Positions 27,501-38,800 of a stretch of 64,000 nucleotides of DNA are shown in pieces. Source of the DNA: Phoronis australis (taxonomy: Eukaryota > Phoronida > Phoronidae); NCBI GenBank assembly GCA_002633005.1, contig NMRA01000610.1, positions 30,424 to 94,423 on the forward strand, read 5' to 3'. The translations under genes were made by a program, and so were the position numbers. Within the stretch, counting starts at the first letter, position 1, and each line of letters begins with the position of its first letter. The notes beneath the pieces are model-generated. The model had not been told where the DNA came from, ran no database searches, and was given only the letters and a program-made list of their open reading frames with translations.

Positions 27501-28182
27501 ATTGAGACTTGGTACCTTTTGCACATAAAGGGACACGTTTTTAATTCCTCCCAAAAGCCGCAAAAGGTAAATTTACAACAATTTGTGACTTTGTCTGTTT
27601 TAATCAGTGTGAGGCATAATTCACGTTGATACAAATTCCTTTTGCGCATAAAGAGACACCTTAAAAGGCGGCCAATGTTTTTAATTCCTTCCAAAAGCTG
27701 TAAAAGGTACTAATAACAACGTGACTTTGATGTTGTGAGGACTGTGAGGCATAATTCTCCGAAAAGCTTCAGTCTGTAGTTACATAGCCATAAAAGGGCC
27801 AGCTACAGTGGTAACTGTCTGTAGACTATATTTTGAGATCAGAAAAAATTTATGTGGGTGTGCTATCGCCCCTGTATACCTGGGTCATACAGGGCGATGT
27901 AACTGCTTATGTGTGGTTGAGCTGGTTGAAACCATACTCGACGTGGAGCACTGCAGCTACTCGTGATCACGTCTCGTGACTGCCGTGGTGACTGAGGCTG
28001 AGCCGAGGTCGGGGAGACGGGGACATGACTCAAACTAAACTTTCACTCCTCTTCACACTTTAGATGTTTACGAATCATGTTAATCAGTGTATTAATAAAA
28101 CTAGTAGAACAAGTTACCTGCAAAATGTGAGCACAAACACCGTGAAATGATAAAAGGTCCACCTCGGTTTCTCCTTCGCCAT
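6552..28182 (-). CDS. SLC37A3: SLC37A3-like sugar-phosphate/MFS transporter, 13 coding exons, 498 aa
   Basis: Multi-pass membrane transporter of the major facilitator superfamily, SLC37 group. Human SLC37A3 works in lysosomes with ATRAID; its natural substrate is unsettled. Coding exons in transcript order: 28118-28182, 24572-24686, 23784-23908, 22764-22961, 20759-20855, 15724-15868, 14167-14267, 13345-13486, 11957-11982, 11082-11157, 9655-9759, 8522-8616, 6552-6758. They sum to 1497 nt with phase kept at every GT/AG junction. Family landmarks are HATRKTFSNV near residue 27, SSGWPAVVAVMGNWFGK near 150-166, LVNYSFFFWLPFYLS in exon 8, GGPANLISSAISADLG near 383-399 and EALATVTGIVDGTGS near 409-423. 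The SAISADLG and TGIVDGTGS wording points to A3 rather than A1/A2/A4. An acidic loop (EPEEDEDD) lies in exon 6. The start is uncertain: the frame stays open upstream to a possible acceptor after 28217, so an earlier coding exon may exist. Confidence 0.92.
7760..8200 (+). repeat. 21-bp minisatellite in SLC37A3 intron 12
   Basis: About twenty variants of ACTTATC.TTCAACAC.GCTG in tandem. Variation is mainly in the ATT/GTT/AAT triplet and the CAGCTG/CTGCTG end; in the last third the unit becomes ACTTATCAATCAACACTGCTG. Its length, a multiple of three, keeps frames open (a 151-codon frame at 7600-8055), which explains the apparent ORF. Confidence 0.9.
10270..10553 (+). repeat. Dispersed repeat, CCCCTATGGATT family (also 10890-11022, 54650-54900, 56265-56345, 61480-61760)
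   Basis: Copies share ATGGGTGTCATTC, ATACAACTGTCCCAGT, CCCCGTGGATT / CCCCTATGGATT followed by GAATAGCC.A.CCC, and at two of them (10499-10553 and 10969-11022) GAGCACTAAATGTAGTG then CAACTTCGTCACTTC and TATCATGGTAAT. The short frames within it are not conserved between copies. Confidence 0.7.
10568..10635. repeat. Hairpin element, copy 2 (core only)
   Basis: TTTTGAGAACCAGTTTTCTC, a loop with CACTGAATAACG and CATCAAACTG, then GATTCTCAAAA. The outer arm ends (GATATAACGTGC) are missing or degraded. SLC37A3 intron 10. Confidence 0.7.
11957..11982 (-). CDS. SLC37A3: 26-nt micro-exon of SLC37A3 (coding exon 9)
   Basis: This very short exon encodes AGILGGVIS, continuing the VGGIIG of exon 8 into the DYFHQR of exon 10. 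It matches the glycine-rich GGIIGG-type helix of SLC37 proteins. It has a TTTCAG acceptor and a GTAAGTAT donor. It enters in phase 1 and leaves in phase 0, which restores the frame between its neighbours. Gene finders often miss exons this short; skipping it would put the C-terminal third out of frame. Confidence 0.85.
12442..13263. mobile_element. Tc1/mariner-type MITE relic split by the Harbinger MITE
   Basis: 12442-12622 and 13199-13263 together match the intact element at 43825-44086. Shared features are GCCAAAAGTATTC.GACAAAATGA at one end and TATTTTGTCTGATTACTTT plus TTGTCTTGTAC at the other. The 570-bp Harbinger MITE lies between, giving a relative age: Tc1 copy first, Harbinger second. 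It lies in SLC37A3 intron 8. Confidence 0.7.
12626..13195. mobile_element. PIF/Harbinger-like MITE with TTA target duplication
   Basis: 570 bp with about 45-bp terminal inverted repeats: GGGCTGTTCCAGCAAAATCT on the left, and the complement of the same (allowing mismatches and a variable G/C run) on the right. It is flanked by TTA at 12623-12625 and 13196-13198. Three-base TTA/TAA target sites and G-rich ends are typical of PIF/Harbinger. Long internal subterminal repeats (ACGGGTGG blocks) are present. No coding capacity. It is inserted in an older Tc1/mariner relic. Confidence 0.75.
14845..15055 (+). repeat. Dispersed repeat, CATGACCTGATT family (also 17762-17970, 44512-44720, 55140-55310)
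   Basis: Four copies share, in order, TTGCTAAATTT, CATGG.CAC.TGACC, a GGT.TAAAGT.AAA block, a run with ACTGAGT.AAA and ATAATTTTATAGA-like sequence, then GTGTCAAT.AGG.CC.ACGTAA.CTT. The first two are the duplicated pair; the other two are diverged. No open frame. Confidence 0.65.
15108..15617. mobile_element. hAT-like non-autonomous element, copy 1
   Basis: About 510 bp bounded by imperfect terminal inverted repeats (CAAGGCTTGGAAT on the left; the right end reads CAGCGCTTGGAAT on the other strand). The subterminal part is rich in CGCGGAAA-type motifs at both ends. The flanks share ATTTAT. No transposase frame is visible. It sits just before SLC37A3 exon 6 on the plus strand, within the intron on the 5' side of 15724. 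Confidence 0.6.
16640..16800. repeat. CTAGTGG repeat fragment, minus orientation (second copy at about 19550-19705)
   Basis: The reverse complement reads GTCCGCCCCTCTATCAACCA, AACCACTCTAAGGATGATTA and TGACTCTGACTACTGTGGCA, matching 63045-63165. It is present in both halves of the 2.9-kb duplication. Confidence 0.75.
17998..18508. mobile_element. hAT-like non-autonomous element, copy 2 (intact ends)
   Basis: The counterpart of 15108-15617 in the second duplicate. Here the ends are perfect over 13 bp: CAGGGCTTGGAAT and its complement ATTCCAAGCCCTG. They are flanked by ATTTAT on both sides (17992-17997 and 18509-18514). hAT elements start with CAG and make 8-bp target duplications; only 6 bp match here, so the superfamily is provisional. 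Confidence 0.65.
18615..18759 (-). pseudogene. Second copy of SLC37A3 coding exon 6
   Basis: A 145-nt exon with the same splice sites and essentially the same translation (YTFLLSSSTLFAFGV start, acidic EPEEDEDD loop) as exon 15724-15868. It lies in the downstream copy of the 2.9-kb duplication. Because 145 is not a multiple of three, including both copies in one mRNA would shift the frame before the second half of the transporter. Only one copy can be used per transcript. Either this is an unmerged allele of the same exon, or the two are mutually exclusive duplicates. The single N between the copies favours the first. Which copy is the real one cannot be decided from the window. Confidence 0.9.
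21575..22694. mobile_element. Candidate piggyBac-like element bounded by TTAA
   Basis: About 1.1 kb between TTAA at 21575-21578 and TTAA at 22691-22694. The ends resemble each other in inverted orientation: TTAACTTATTCGTCCCTGAT on the left against TTAACTCATTCAACCGTGAG on the right strand-complement, both followed within a few bases by CGCC.TATGG. Inside, 22201-22364 encodes an acidic Asp/Glu-rich peptide beginning MEDSADTDDTG, broken by one TAG. This is reminiscent of the acidic N-terminus of piggyBac transposases. No catalytic domain is present. It lies in SLC37A3 intron 4. Confidence 0.5.
27412..27770. repeat. Tandem and inverted repeat cluster related to the 50.1-kb foldback
   Basis: An 84-bp unit starting GTCACATTGAGACTTGGTAC occurs twice almost perfectly (27412-27495 and 27496-27579). 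It is followed by a diverged third unit with CCTTTTGCGCATAAAGAGAC and, inverted, GTGACTTTGATG...GAGGCATAATTC. The AATTCCT.CCAAA.GC and AAAGGTAAATTTA blocks recur. It lies in SLC37A3 intron 1. Confidence 0.75.
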
Positions 28183-29813
28183 TGGGGAGGTTAACGGCGC
28201 TAGGTGTCTCTCATCCTCTGTAAGTGTAAACAATATTTCTGTACCTCTGTACATATCCAATAGACGGCGTCACATGCCTGTTCTAATGCACGGATGATAA
28301 AGTTAAATTTAAAGGAAACTTTGATCTTTTACCTGACTTAAACTGTTTGCCTGATAGGTAACGCGACCTCAGCTGATCGGATGTTTGACCCGAAACAGGT
28401 AAGTCGTTAACAGTTTATTAATGATGCATTGTGCCTTGAATTTAGCGACTGCCGTGTTGGTGTCAGTCTCGGCACAGCCTGTGCCACAGCCTCACAGGTG
28501 TTGATTGTTGTCTGCGTAGCAATAGTCTACTTCTGTCTTGCTGAGCTTGTTGGGTGAGGGACACAAGCGACTGTCCATGTGCCAGCTGCGCTAGCCAGTT
28601 CAGTCGGTATTACTATCTCTATTACCTACAATGCCAGTGGTCGCTGACACCTCACTATCAGCATGCAGGTCAATGACTGCATGGATCTAGGTATTAGCGT
28701 TCAGTAATTTGATTTTGTTTCTGTTGTTGCTTAGCTACTACTAGTAGCTTAGCTGTAGCATAGTTTTAGGTTGGGGCCATGCTGTGCATTTTTCTATAGT
28801 TATCTTCAGAAAAGAGATCTGAAGAAAGGAGATTGTTCTGGCACTATGAGTGAACCAGTATCAAGCTTGCAAATGAAAAATCTATTAATAAGCGGTGTTT
28901 TCAACGAAATCTAGGGATAACAGCGTTCATTTTAAAAATTGCAATGGTTTAATTTTATCTTGTTACTCCCCTCCATCTACTTTAGGGGCTCCCCATGGTT
29001 TGCCAAAAAACTGCAAAGCAGTCGTAATTATTTAACAACACCGCTTGACAAATTTATGAAACATAAAAGGAGTATTATATTTAATTTTAATTCAAACAAC
29101 AGATAACTTTAAAGGACTCTAAACCGTGTTCTGACAAGTTCGGTCAATTCTCAGTCTGTCTCCTAGTATATGCACCATTGGCATATCTTGAGTGCAGACA
29201 AAAGCAGGGCAGAGCTCAGTAGCTGTGCCTGTAAAAATATTGCCAAAATCACGTACTTTGCTCTCATTTAAAATACACATGGCAGACTCTCACAGTCTAG
29301 CTTTTCTAGCGAGGTCCTAGCGTTACTGAACGCTGTCCTGGATTCAACTCACTGTGTCTCAGTACTAGTATGGATATCATGATTGGTGGTGGGTGGTTTT
29401 AATTCCTTAGAGTCTGCTCTTTTTTTGCAGATTTATTAAGAGCAAAGATCGAAATTCAAAATACCAAAATTATTTTAAAAATCAACAATAAGTTAAAATT
29501 GTATCAGTACCCTTAAAACATGGTTTCCAACTTATAATTGAGTGCAAAACACATTTCTGATATCCTGATTTCATGTAAAACACAGAGAAATTTCCACTGC
29601 TATGACTTGAGCGTGACATCACAACCTTGCAGATGTGTACCCTAGTGCCACCAAGGGTGTTATCAGATTTTCCAAAAGGTAAACCTTTGTCAAGTAAAGC
29701 CCTATAAGTGATGTGCCAACATCACTTTTGGTCATTCATTGTGTATTGCTGTTGCGCTATTTTTAGGCCATTTCTTTTTTCTTCAGTTGTAGAGTTTGTC
29801 TACAGGCATCAAT
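28183..29813. promoter_or_regulatory. Divergent promoter interval between SLC37A3 and ACOX
   Basis: About 1.6 kb separates the two oppositely oriented start codons. A minus-strand acceptor (TTACAG) ends at 28218, and a plus-strand acceptor (TTTCTTCAG) ends at 29785, just before the ACOX ATG. Both genes therefore probably have untranslated or short first exons inside this interval, leaving little room for separate promoters. I see no convincing TATA box. The short minus-strand reading frame ATG AGA GAC ACC TAG lies at 28214-28200, before the SLC37A3 ATG. Confidence 0.5.
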
Positions 29814-32800
29814 ATGTCAACCAGTTCAACTAACCAAGAGGGGGCAGTGTCAGTCAACATGTCTATCAATCCAGATCTCGCTAAAGAGAGGACTACGGCT
29901 ACTTTTGACCAATCAAAGTTAACTTACCTTCTCGATGGTGGTGCAGAATCGACCAAGCGAAGGAAGGAAATCGGTATGAGTTTTGGGCAATAGGCGCATA
30001 TGGCGTGCCCACATTTTGAGAAACAGAATGTAGCCTGTTCTTCAGAAATGGAGAAAACTGGTTCTCAAAATGGGAGCACATTAATTATATCCAGTAATTA
30101 CCCCAGTTATGTGTTATTAGAATAATAGAGATGAGTATAATAACTCATCAGTTTGGATGTTACTACGTTTATCCAACATCTTTTTCAGCTCTGCATTGAA
30201 AAATCACCAGACATAGTCAGACAGTATGAATTATCGGGATAATGACTTTTTGATAAAATGCCAACTGGATTTTCGAAAGTCAAATAAATTTAGTCTGTAG
30301 TAATCCCATTGGTGGTTTGCGCTCGTTTTTATATTAAATGTGCATCTAAAGCAAATTGTATACTCTAACTTGTTCTTTATTTTTAAATATTTAGAGGCAA
30401 ATATAATGTTCCTTAGTCATTAACTCAGTAAAATACAAGTTGTCAATGCTTTTGCTGTTTTATTCCAGCTCATATTCTCTTCAGTGAACCATTGTTTTGC
30501 CAAGACAACTATAACATGGGGAAACAAGAGGCTTATGAACTCGCGATCAGAAAGACTGTTAGGTTGCTTGAACTCGCCAAGAAACATGGATGGTCTTATG
30601 ACGACATATGCAGATGTTGTATGTAAGTGGGAATCATTATGACCTGTAGCCATGTTTTACCGAAATTTAATAAAGGTTTATACTAAAGAGATGCATTCGA
30701 CATAAAGCAGCTGTTTTATTATCATGAAATTTCGCGAAGGGGTTTCTATTTAGGAAATAAGTCCAGCTGCTGTCAGTGGTGCCCTCTAGTGACATTTTTG
30801 CATCTGCGATACGTCCTAAATCCCTTCCAACATGTTTTTAAAAATTTGCAATTATATTCCTATTAACCTGATGGCAGATGGACGGATTGGACTAGGGATG
30901 TGGTTCCTAATGGTAGTTTGTTTTTTTTTTACATAATTTTGCCTTTGTATTTTTGGAGTTCAGATGGATTTTCATAAAATTTGGAAATTGATTCGAGAAT
31001 AGTTTTGAAAGGGTACACATTCCCATTTTTGGATTGGTTATCTATGTATTCTGTGCCATGTAATGACCATTTTATGATACATTCAAGTAAACACCCCTTG
31101 AAGCAAATAACGGTTTGCAGTGAAGTTGCGGGCGCATTTCAACGCTTTCCATTGCTCTTGTCAACCTTGTGCTCGAGTTAACTGTAATTTACAACTAAGA
31201 CAGGCATTTAGTTCAAGCTCCCACTTGACAGCTCTATCATTGTGAACCTGTGAGAGTTTGAACTCTAGTTTGTAGCTGACTTGGTAACGAGCAACTGACA
31301 TCAATTGAAACAAAACTTAGGCAACTCGGGTGTGTTCAATGACGTTTCTTTCTAAACTGTATTTCAGGTGTATCAACTATGACACCAGTCTGTGGCTTCA
31401 AGTCATTATGTTCATCCCCTCACTAGAAAGACTGACGACTGATGAACAGAGAAGAAAATGGCTGCCACTGGCTCTTAGCGGACACATATTCGGGACTTAC
31501 GTACAAACAGAGCTGGGACATGGTATGAGTGTTGAAACGCAACTATACAGAAACTGGAAGATTTCGAATGTCGGGTTACACCAACATTCATTGGTGATTT
31601 CCTTGCGTTTTGCTTTCCATTGGAGTGTCAGCTTTTCTCTTGGAGACTTCAAAACTATATTATAAGAATAATTTTGTCGTTTCAAGATTTAGTGGAAAAT
31701 GTTTGGTTAAAAACTTTTATAGTCTGTAATATGTAGGTGTGTAGTATTTTGTGAATGTGGAGTGATTACCATTGTGATATCAAGTCACATAGACCTTGGG
31801 AGAGCAATGTTGCCCTCGTCCTCCAACCTCGGGCAACATTGCGTTTCCAATGTACCTCGATACCCACGAAGACCCATGAGGGAAACCTACACGACCATTG
31901 GTGTTTCTTTTCTCAGACTTTTTGTCTCTTGTTAGATTGGCATTTTTGCTTGCTTTATTGTTACTGTTACTGTTGTGCGTGAATTTGGAATCCTCACGTA
32001 AGCATGAACTTGGAATACACCATGAAACTCGGAAAGTTCACTCGTTCAAATAATCACATTCACGTTTTGATAAAATTTACACTGCACTAATGTAAATTTT
32101 GACTTTAACCTCTTTCTACTATTGGCATTTTTATTCACCAAACAAAAAATATTAACCATTCACACATTCTTCCGATACAATGACACAAATTCCAGTTAAG
32201 GTGAAAATGGGTAACCGTGAGGCCAATAATCGCAAGAATTCTTCAAATGAACAAAACATCACTTGATTGACTTACTAAATATTCAATTCCAAGTTCACAC
32301 ATCCGCGATTTTGAGATTAAGCATGCTTCCAAGTTCACGCAAAACATCATCACCATGGGATGAATTTGTCCGTTTCTATCTGTAGCACAAATCACCACAG
32401 TGACTATATCTGATTTTAGGAACCAATCTCCAGGGGCTAGAAACAACCGCAGTGTATGAACCAAGCACCCAAGAGTTTGTTCTCAATACACCAACACTGA
32501 CATCAATGAAATGGTGGCCAGGAAACTGTAAGTGTTTGAAAAAAACTCTAATTCTCTCGGCTTCAAAGAGTGACTATATAGAGTTTAAGCGTTTAGTTAT
32601 TGTGCGCACTATGCTGTCATCCCCATCTGTTCATCTGTCTGGCGTCCGATGTCCATGGCTTTGACTATCTCCAAAACCCTTTGATATTTGTTCATGAAAG
32701 TTCACTGTTATGTTGATTTTGTGGCTAGTACGGCATGAGCGAATTGTAGTATGGATCCCACTCCTGATGTGTCCCGTTGTCATGGCAATTTTAGTTAAGT

Positions 32801-35800
32801 TTGGAAAATACGTTTCTATTTGTGAGATGATCCTACCCTCCCGTATTCAGATATATTCGATGTTATTTGTGCCATCAAGTTGCCATTTGTACTGTTTTCT
32901 AGTCTCTTTTTGGCGTCTGCCCCTCTGTCAACCAAACCACTCTAAGGATGATTATGAAAATGGGCTGGTATATTTCTAGTGTGATGAAGACATCTGACGA
33001 TAATTTTCGGACGACTCTGACTACGACTGTGACAGTTTTTGTTGCGTCTATGGCTGTATCTCCTAAACCCTCTGCAGGATTTTATTAAATTTGTCAAGTG
33101 TATTAAATATGAAGTGGACAATAGATGATTGAAATTTTGGATGGATGCGACTACTGCTGTGTTCCTCTAGTGGCATTGGTATTTTTGACTATATTTTTTC
33201 TACCTTGTTTACAACAGGGGGAGGCAGTGAGGCTCAGTGNNNNNNNNNNNNNNNNNNNNNNNNNNNNNNNNNNNNNNNNNNNNNNNNNNNNNNNNNNNNN
33301 NNNNNNNNNNNNNNNNNNNNNNNNNNNNNNNNNNNNNNNNNNNNNNNNNNNNNNNNNNNNNNNNNNNNNNNNNNNNNNNNNNNTGGTGTTATGGGCATGC
33401 CGATGAGGAGATCGGAGGGAGTGAAAAAGTCGGAGCTTTTTGCAAGTTGCATTTTTGTTTCAGTTTTTGATTCTGTGCGGATTGTTTATAAAATTTACTA
33501 AAATTACCCACCATCAAACATTTATGGCCCAATGAATCAACAACGACCTGTAAATTTTTATGTTTTTGAAGTACGACCACCACCCATTTTGAATTTAAAT
33601 CAAACACAACCACCCAAAAATTTTTATTTCAGTTGCCTCCCCCCCCTCCCTCCAACACAGATTTTGCTGGAACAGCCCTAAACCCTCTGCAGGATTTGAT
33701 TAAATTTAGCAAGTGTATTTGTATGAAGTTGACAAATAGACAAGGGAAACTTTGGATGGATGCGACTACTGCTGTGTTCCTCTGGTGGCATTGGTATTTT
33801 TGACTCTATACTTTTTCTACCTTGTTCACAACAGGGGGAGCCAGTGAGGCTCAGTGGGATAGGTTTTACCTTTTTTGTTCAAGGTCATGGGTTGGAGTCC
33901 CATTGGGGCACATTGCTAGACCCTTGAGTCAGGTCTTTAGCTCCTTAGCGCTGTTTTAACAGATAGATTTATTTAATAAAGTATAAAAATGGTTCCAGGT
34001 GATCAGTGCAACAGGCCCACCTGAGCGGCCTGGGTACAACTGGTACAACATGTAACAGACCACCTGCAATTATTGTTTTAATTTACCTTCACAGTAGCGA
34101 GAACATGCACTCATGCTATTGTGCTGGCCAATCTTGTGTGTGGAGGCAAACCGTGCGGTATGCAGCCCTTTATGGTACAACTACGTGACTTAGAGAACCA
34201 CAAGTTGAGACCAGGTAGGGATGGTGTCGGGCGCTCACCCAGGAATTCAAAATAGGGGGGCCAAAGCAATTACTCAGGGCGTCCACGAACAATGGCATGT
34301 GAATGACATGACAAATAACTGTTAAAATGCTGTATTTTGCTGACTGTGAAGAAATGGGTTCGCAATCATTAGTTTTTCACCAGATGATGCCAGTTCTGAA
34401 CATCTGATAAGGTCTGGATCCTTTTTTAACTGCTGAGCGCAATCTTTTGTCTGGCATGACAACATGCAGGCCAATTATCTACCAGGCTTCGAAGAGTTAT
34501 TGAAACTTTGATGGGTTCCAACACAATGGGCTCTCTTAACTTCAGTTGTTACAGCTAACTAAAATATTATTTTGACAAATTCCATATTGAAACGAAATTG
34601 CCATGATTGCAAAAGTTTTGCATTTCACCTACTTTAAACAGAATTGAGACCCCAAAAAATTGTGTCTTGAGAAGTCAAGTCGCATTTTATTTGAGAATGC
34701 ATTTTATAATTAATAATTAATAATTATAGTCTAAGTAGGAGGATATGTTGCCATAGTTCAGCTGTTGTTGTCTGATCACCCTTTTACGGCAACCACTTTG
34801 CTAGATTTATGTCTTACACAAATGGCAGAAGCTTATATTTTAACCCTTCGATTGAAAGATGGATTATTCGGTTTAATGTCGCCCAGGAATGTATGAAGCA
34901 ATATCCTAATATATTTTGAACCTAGTTTTGACTGTGCCGCTTACTAGTCGCTATATTGGTCTGATTTTTAAAAGAAAATGATGTCGTCCTGTTTCATTTT
35001 TTTTTCTTGAACGGCCATGTTTGTGTTGTGCAGGTCCACTAATGGCTGGTGTGATCACTTGCAAAATGGGAAAATACTGACCAAGAAGTAAAATCTGTGT
35101 TGTATATTTTTTAGGTATAACAACGGGTGACATCGGTCCCAAAATGGCTGCTAATCAAATTGATAATGGATTCCTGATTCTACGAAATGCAAGGATTCCT
35201 AGAGAAAATATGCTGATGAGGTTTAGTGAGGTATGGAATCAATAAAATCATGTATTAGATATTGAATATGACATATGTATGATAAATGCAGTTTTGTGTT
35301 GCGAGTGGCTAAATGTTTACAATCTTGCAAATCACTTCATCCGAATGTAGGCATCTTTCGGGATCTGGTATTAGCTTATTTGAGGGCCCTCTTGGAAAGC
35401 AGTGCTGTCACTGAAGAGGTCACCCTCATTTTAAACAAAGTCATTAATATTAAGTATTAAATAAATATTTTGTCAGTCACTTTGAAGACTCTCCTGGTGA
35501 GTTCAGCTGGAATAGTTACACTCAAGAGATTATCTCACAAATTCCAATGACCTACTCCAACTGCAAAAACTATACCCGGGCTTCCAAGCCTCTCTTGTCT
35601 AATTTCATTTATTATAATTATTATTTATTATTAATGTAATATTTACAATGAGGGTAGCCCCATCAGTTCACACTGCTTTCCATGGGGGCCCTCCGTATTG
35701 AGCTACACGCTTACGCTACTGTGCCAATGTGTGAAAACTGTCCAACAGAGGAGCAGGATTGTGGGTAAACACCACAGAATCAAAGAGTGCATTGTGGTAT

Positions 35801-38800
35801 TTTGGGGAGTAGCTATTAGTGAGGTGTATGTTAAGTATGGGGCAGGTGTAATATTTTATAACAATTCAAGTTATTCTATCTCCTGTGATTGGCTGTGTGT
35901 TTGGTCAAAAATGACATATATAGAGACCGCATAAAACAAGATAACATAGAAACAGATAAAACAAAGTATCGAAAAACATACAGCTTTCGAGCCTTATCGG
36001 GCGTGGCTCTACATCGGGTGTGCTTGGTGAATTTCCAGGTGTCCACCGACGGGGTATTTACTAAGAAAGGTTCCAGTAAGGCTAACTACGCCATCATGAC
36101 CAGTGTGCGCGTTGACTTTGTACACAAGTCCTACTTGAGCCTCGCCACCTGTGCAACAGTGGTGATTAGATACAGCGCAGTCAGGAGACAGTCGTACATC
36201 CAGCCTGGGTGAGTGGATGCAAAGAGGTTTTTTAATGTGGTACAATGTCTGGTGGTGAGAAGCTTTGTACAAGCTGTGAAGTAACAAAGTTTAGAGTGTC
36301 TTGAAAATGAAATTAAAATGTATGTATAACTGTTGGAAGTTGTATTTTACAGACTACACTAAAGCAACCTTACCCTCAGGGACAATCAAAAAGAACACAG
36401 TCAGCATTGGCCTTTTTTAAGGCAAGCATGGACACCCCTTGAAATTTTTGGTTTGCCCCCATTATGTAATCCCAGATGTGTCAGTGTACCATGTCAGTGT
36501 TCTCAGATGAATGCCAGTATATTAAATAATCAATACTTATGTAGAACATGTCTTCAAATGGAGGGGGTTGCAATTTGCAAGTTGTATGCTCAATAGCTGA
36601 GTCACAGGCTTTAGGGTAAAACCCAGTGCTTTGATAGTTGGGCCCACAAACTGTTCTGTCTGCCTGGACACGCCCTCATTTCAGTTCCACAAGCTTACCT
36701 GAGGGATTCCTGAAGAGTCCCAGGGCCTCTTTTGAACATGTCCAATTCACGGATTAGAAAGTGAAACATGTCTAAAAAAGTGGTGTACTCTCTTGTGGAA
36801 AATATGATTGCAAATAGCGTTGCCTTTAGTGTCTGGAGTTCATCTTTTTGGAAGTTTAGCTACTAAAAAAGAACATGATGAATCTGTTGACTGGTTACTT
36901 AATGCTTGAAATATTTTGAAGGTTTTAGGTTCAAAAATTGAGAAATCGATATTTGGCCTTTGGTTCCCATACAGCCACAGAGTTCGCTGGGGGCGGATTT
37001 GGAAATCCTCAGTAATATTTCTGAGGCTATATATCAAAATACAGTTTTGTTGCTCTTTATTTTCGTTTTTCTTTTTTACCACTGACAGGATTTCTGGTTT
37101 ATTTCAGAGCTGGTGAGGTACAGATTCTAGACTTCCAAACGCAGCAGTATCGTTTGTTCAACCCTCTGTCCCAGGCGTTTGCGTTCTTTTTTGCTAACCA
37201 GAAACTTCAGAAGCTGCAGGAAGTATTCCAAGAGGAGGCTGCTGCAGGCAACTTTAGACTCCTGTCTGTGGTATGCTCGCAGTTATGTCATGGTATCGAC
37301 AAATCTAATCAACAATTTGATAAGTCATTCACTTGTCATTTGGTGTTAACATGGTGGGAACTTATTCTGCTTAAATGAGAAAGGTTATGTAATTATTAAA
37401 AATATATTAAAGAGTCTATAAAACTCATGTAGTGGATGTTGTAATTTAAAGTAAATTATAACTTCAAGATTTTTTAACAGTTTTCAGGATGAATCGAACA
37501 AAATTTTATAATTACAATAATTTATTGTTATCTCGATATCACTTTACAGATGCACTGTATGTCCTCCTGTTTGAAAGCATTTTGTACCGACGCCGCGGCT
37601 CACGACTTGGAGCAGTGTCGCCGTGCATGTGGAGGACACGGGTATTTACTGGCTTCTGGGCTACCCTCAATGGTCAACATGTTCCTTTCTGCGGTAACTG
37701 TTGAAGGAGAGAACACTGTCTTGTACCTGCAAACAGCTAGGTAAGTATTAGTGGTCTCAAGTCAGGAAAAAGTGCTGCTCACTTGTGCTGGCTTTGCTCG
37801 TAGTTTGGGCAAAAAATAGGAAAGTGCTTCCTTGGCACTTATTTAAAAACATTCCTCGATTTTAATGTAATCATCTTCTGTTTTGTTCACGTTTTCTTCA
37901 CAAGAATTCGCCATCATTTGTTAAAATGGCCACTTCCAAGAAATGACTTCTTCATATGTTTCTGCTTTGTCCAGAAGAAATGCTCAAGGACTATTCTATT
38001 TGTAAATGGCATGAGAGTAAAAATGAGGTTAACTTTTCTTAAATCACGCCATAACTTTACCTCAGACGTACCGCTGATAAAATGGCATGGGGAACAAGAC
38101 ATTTGTCTGGACCATGATGACATTACCACAATATACTCCCAACTTATTTCATCAACCCACTTTTTTCTTTGTACGTTAGCGTCGCCATTACTGTATTTTG
38201 ATTAACAGGTTTTGCTGCTACCTTAGGTGATCTTTTGATTTTACAAAATGTAAGCAAACTTGTGATCCACTGGGTAACTATTTTGTGATTACCAAAGACA
38301 TACTAAACTAACATGTAGCATCCATTGCCCGCTACATCTCATGAGATGGGTAAACCCCACTTAAAGATCTCAAGTGGGGGTTGTCATTGGTCTACAAAGT
38401 CCAGTTATCCAGTTGTTGTGTTTACTTTTTCATTACTGTAACAGTATCTCATTGTTTCAGAATGTTATATGGCTCCAGTGGCCATACGGTACTAAGGTCC
38501 CGTGAAACCTTGCCTTTCATTCGAGTAATTTTGAAAGGTCTTGCATGAACTCTTTTTGCCAGTGTCAGAAACTAGATTCTATACGTTTTCCATAATTGCA
38601 GAAAATCAGAGTCTTATATCCTGTCTTACATGATCAGTTGCCGTGTTGCTTCTTGAAAATCTTGTGTTTTCATTGGAATGATCAACGCTTCAGTTGATCT
38701 TTGCTACTCCATGATGATACAAAACTGTATTTTTGTTCGTAGAATTATTGTGGCCATTAACTTCCTGTTTTGGGTGTGATTTGCAGGATTTTGTTGAAAA

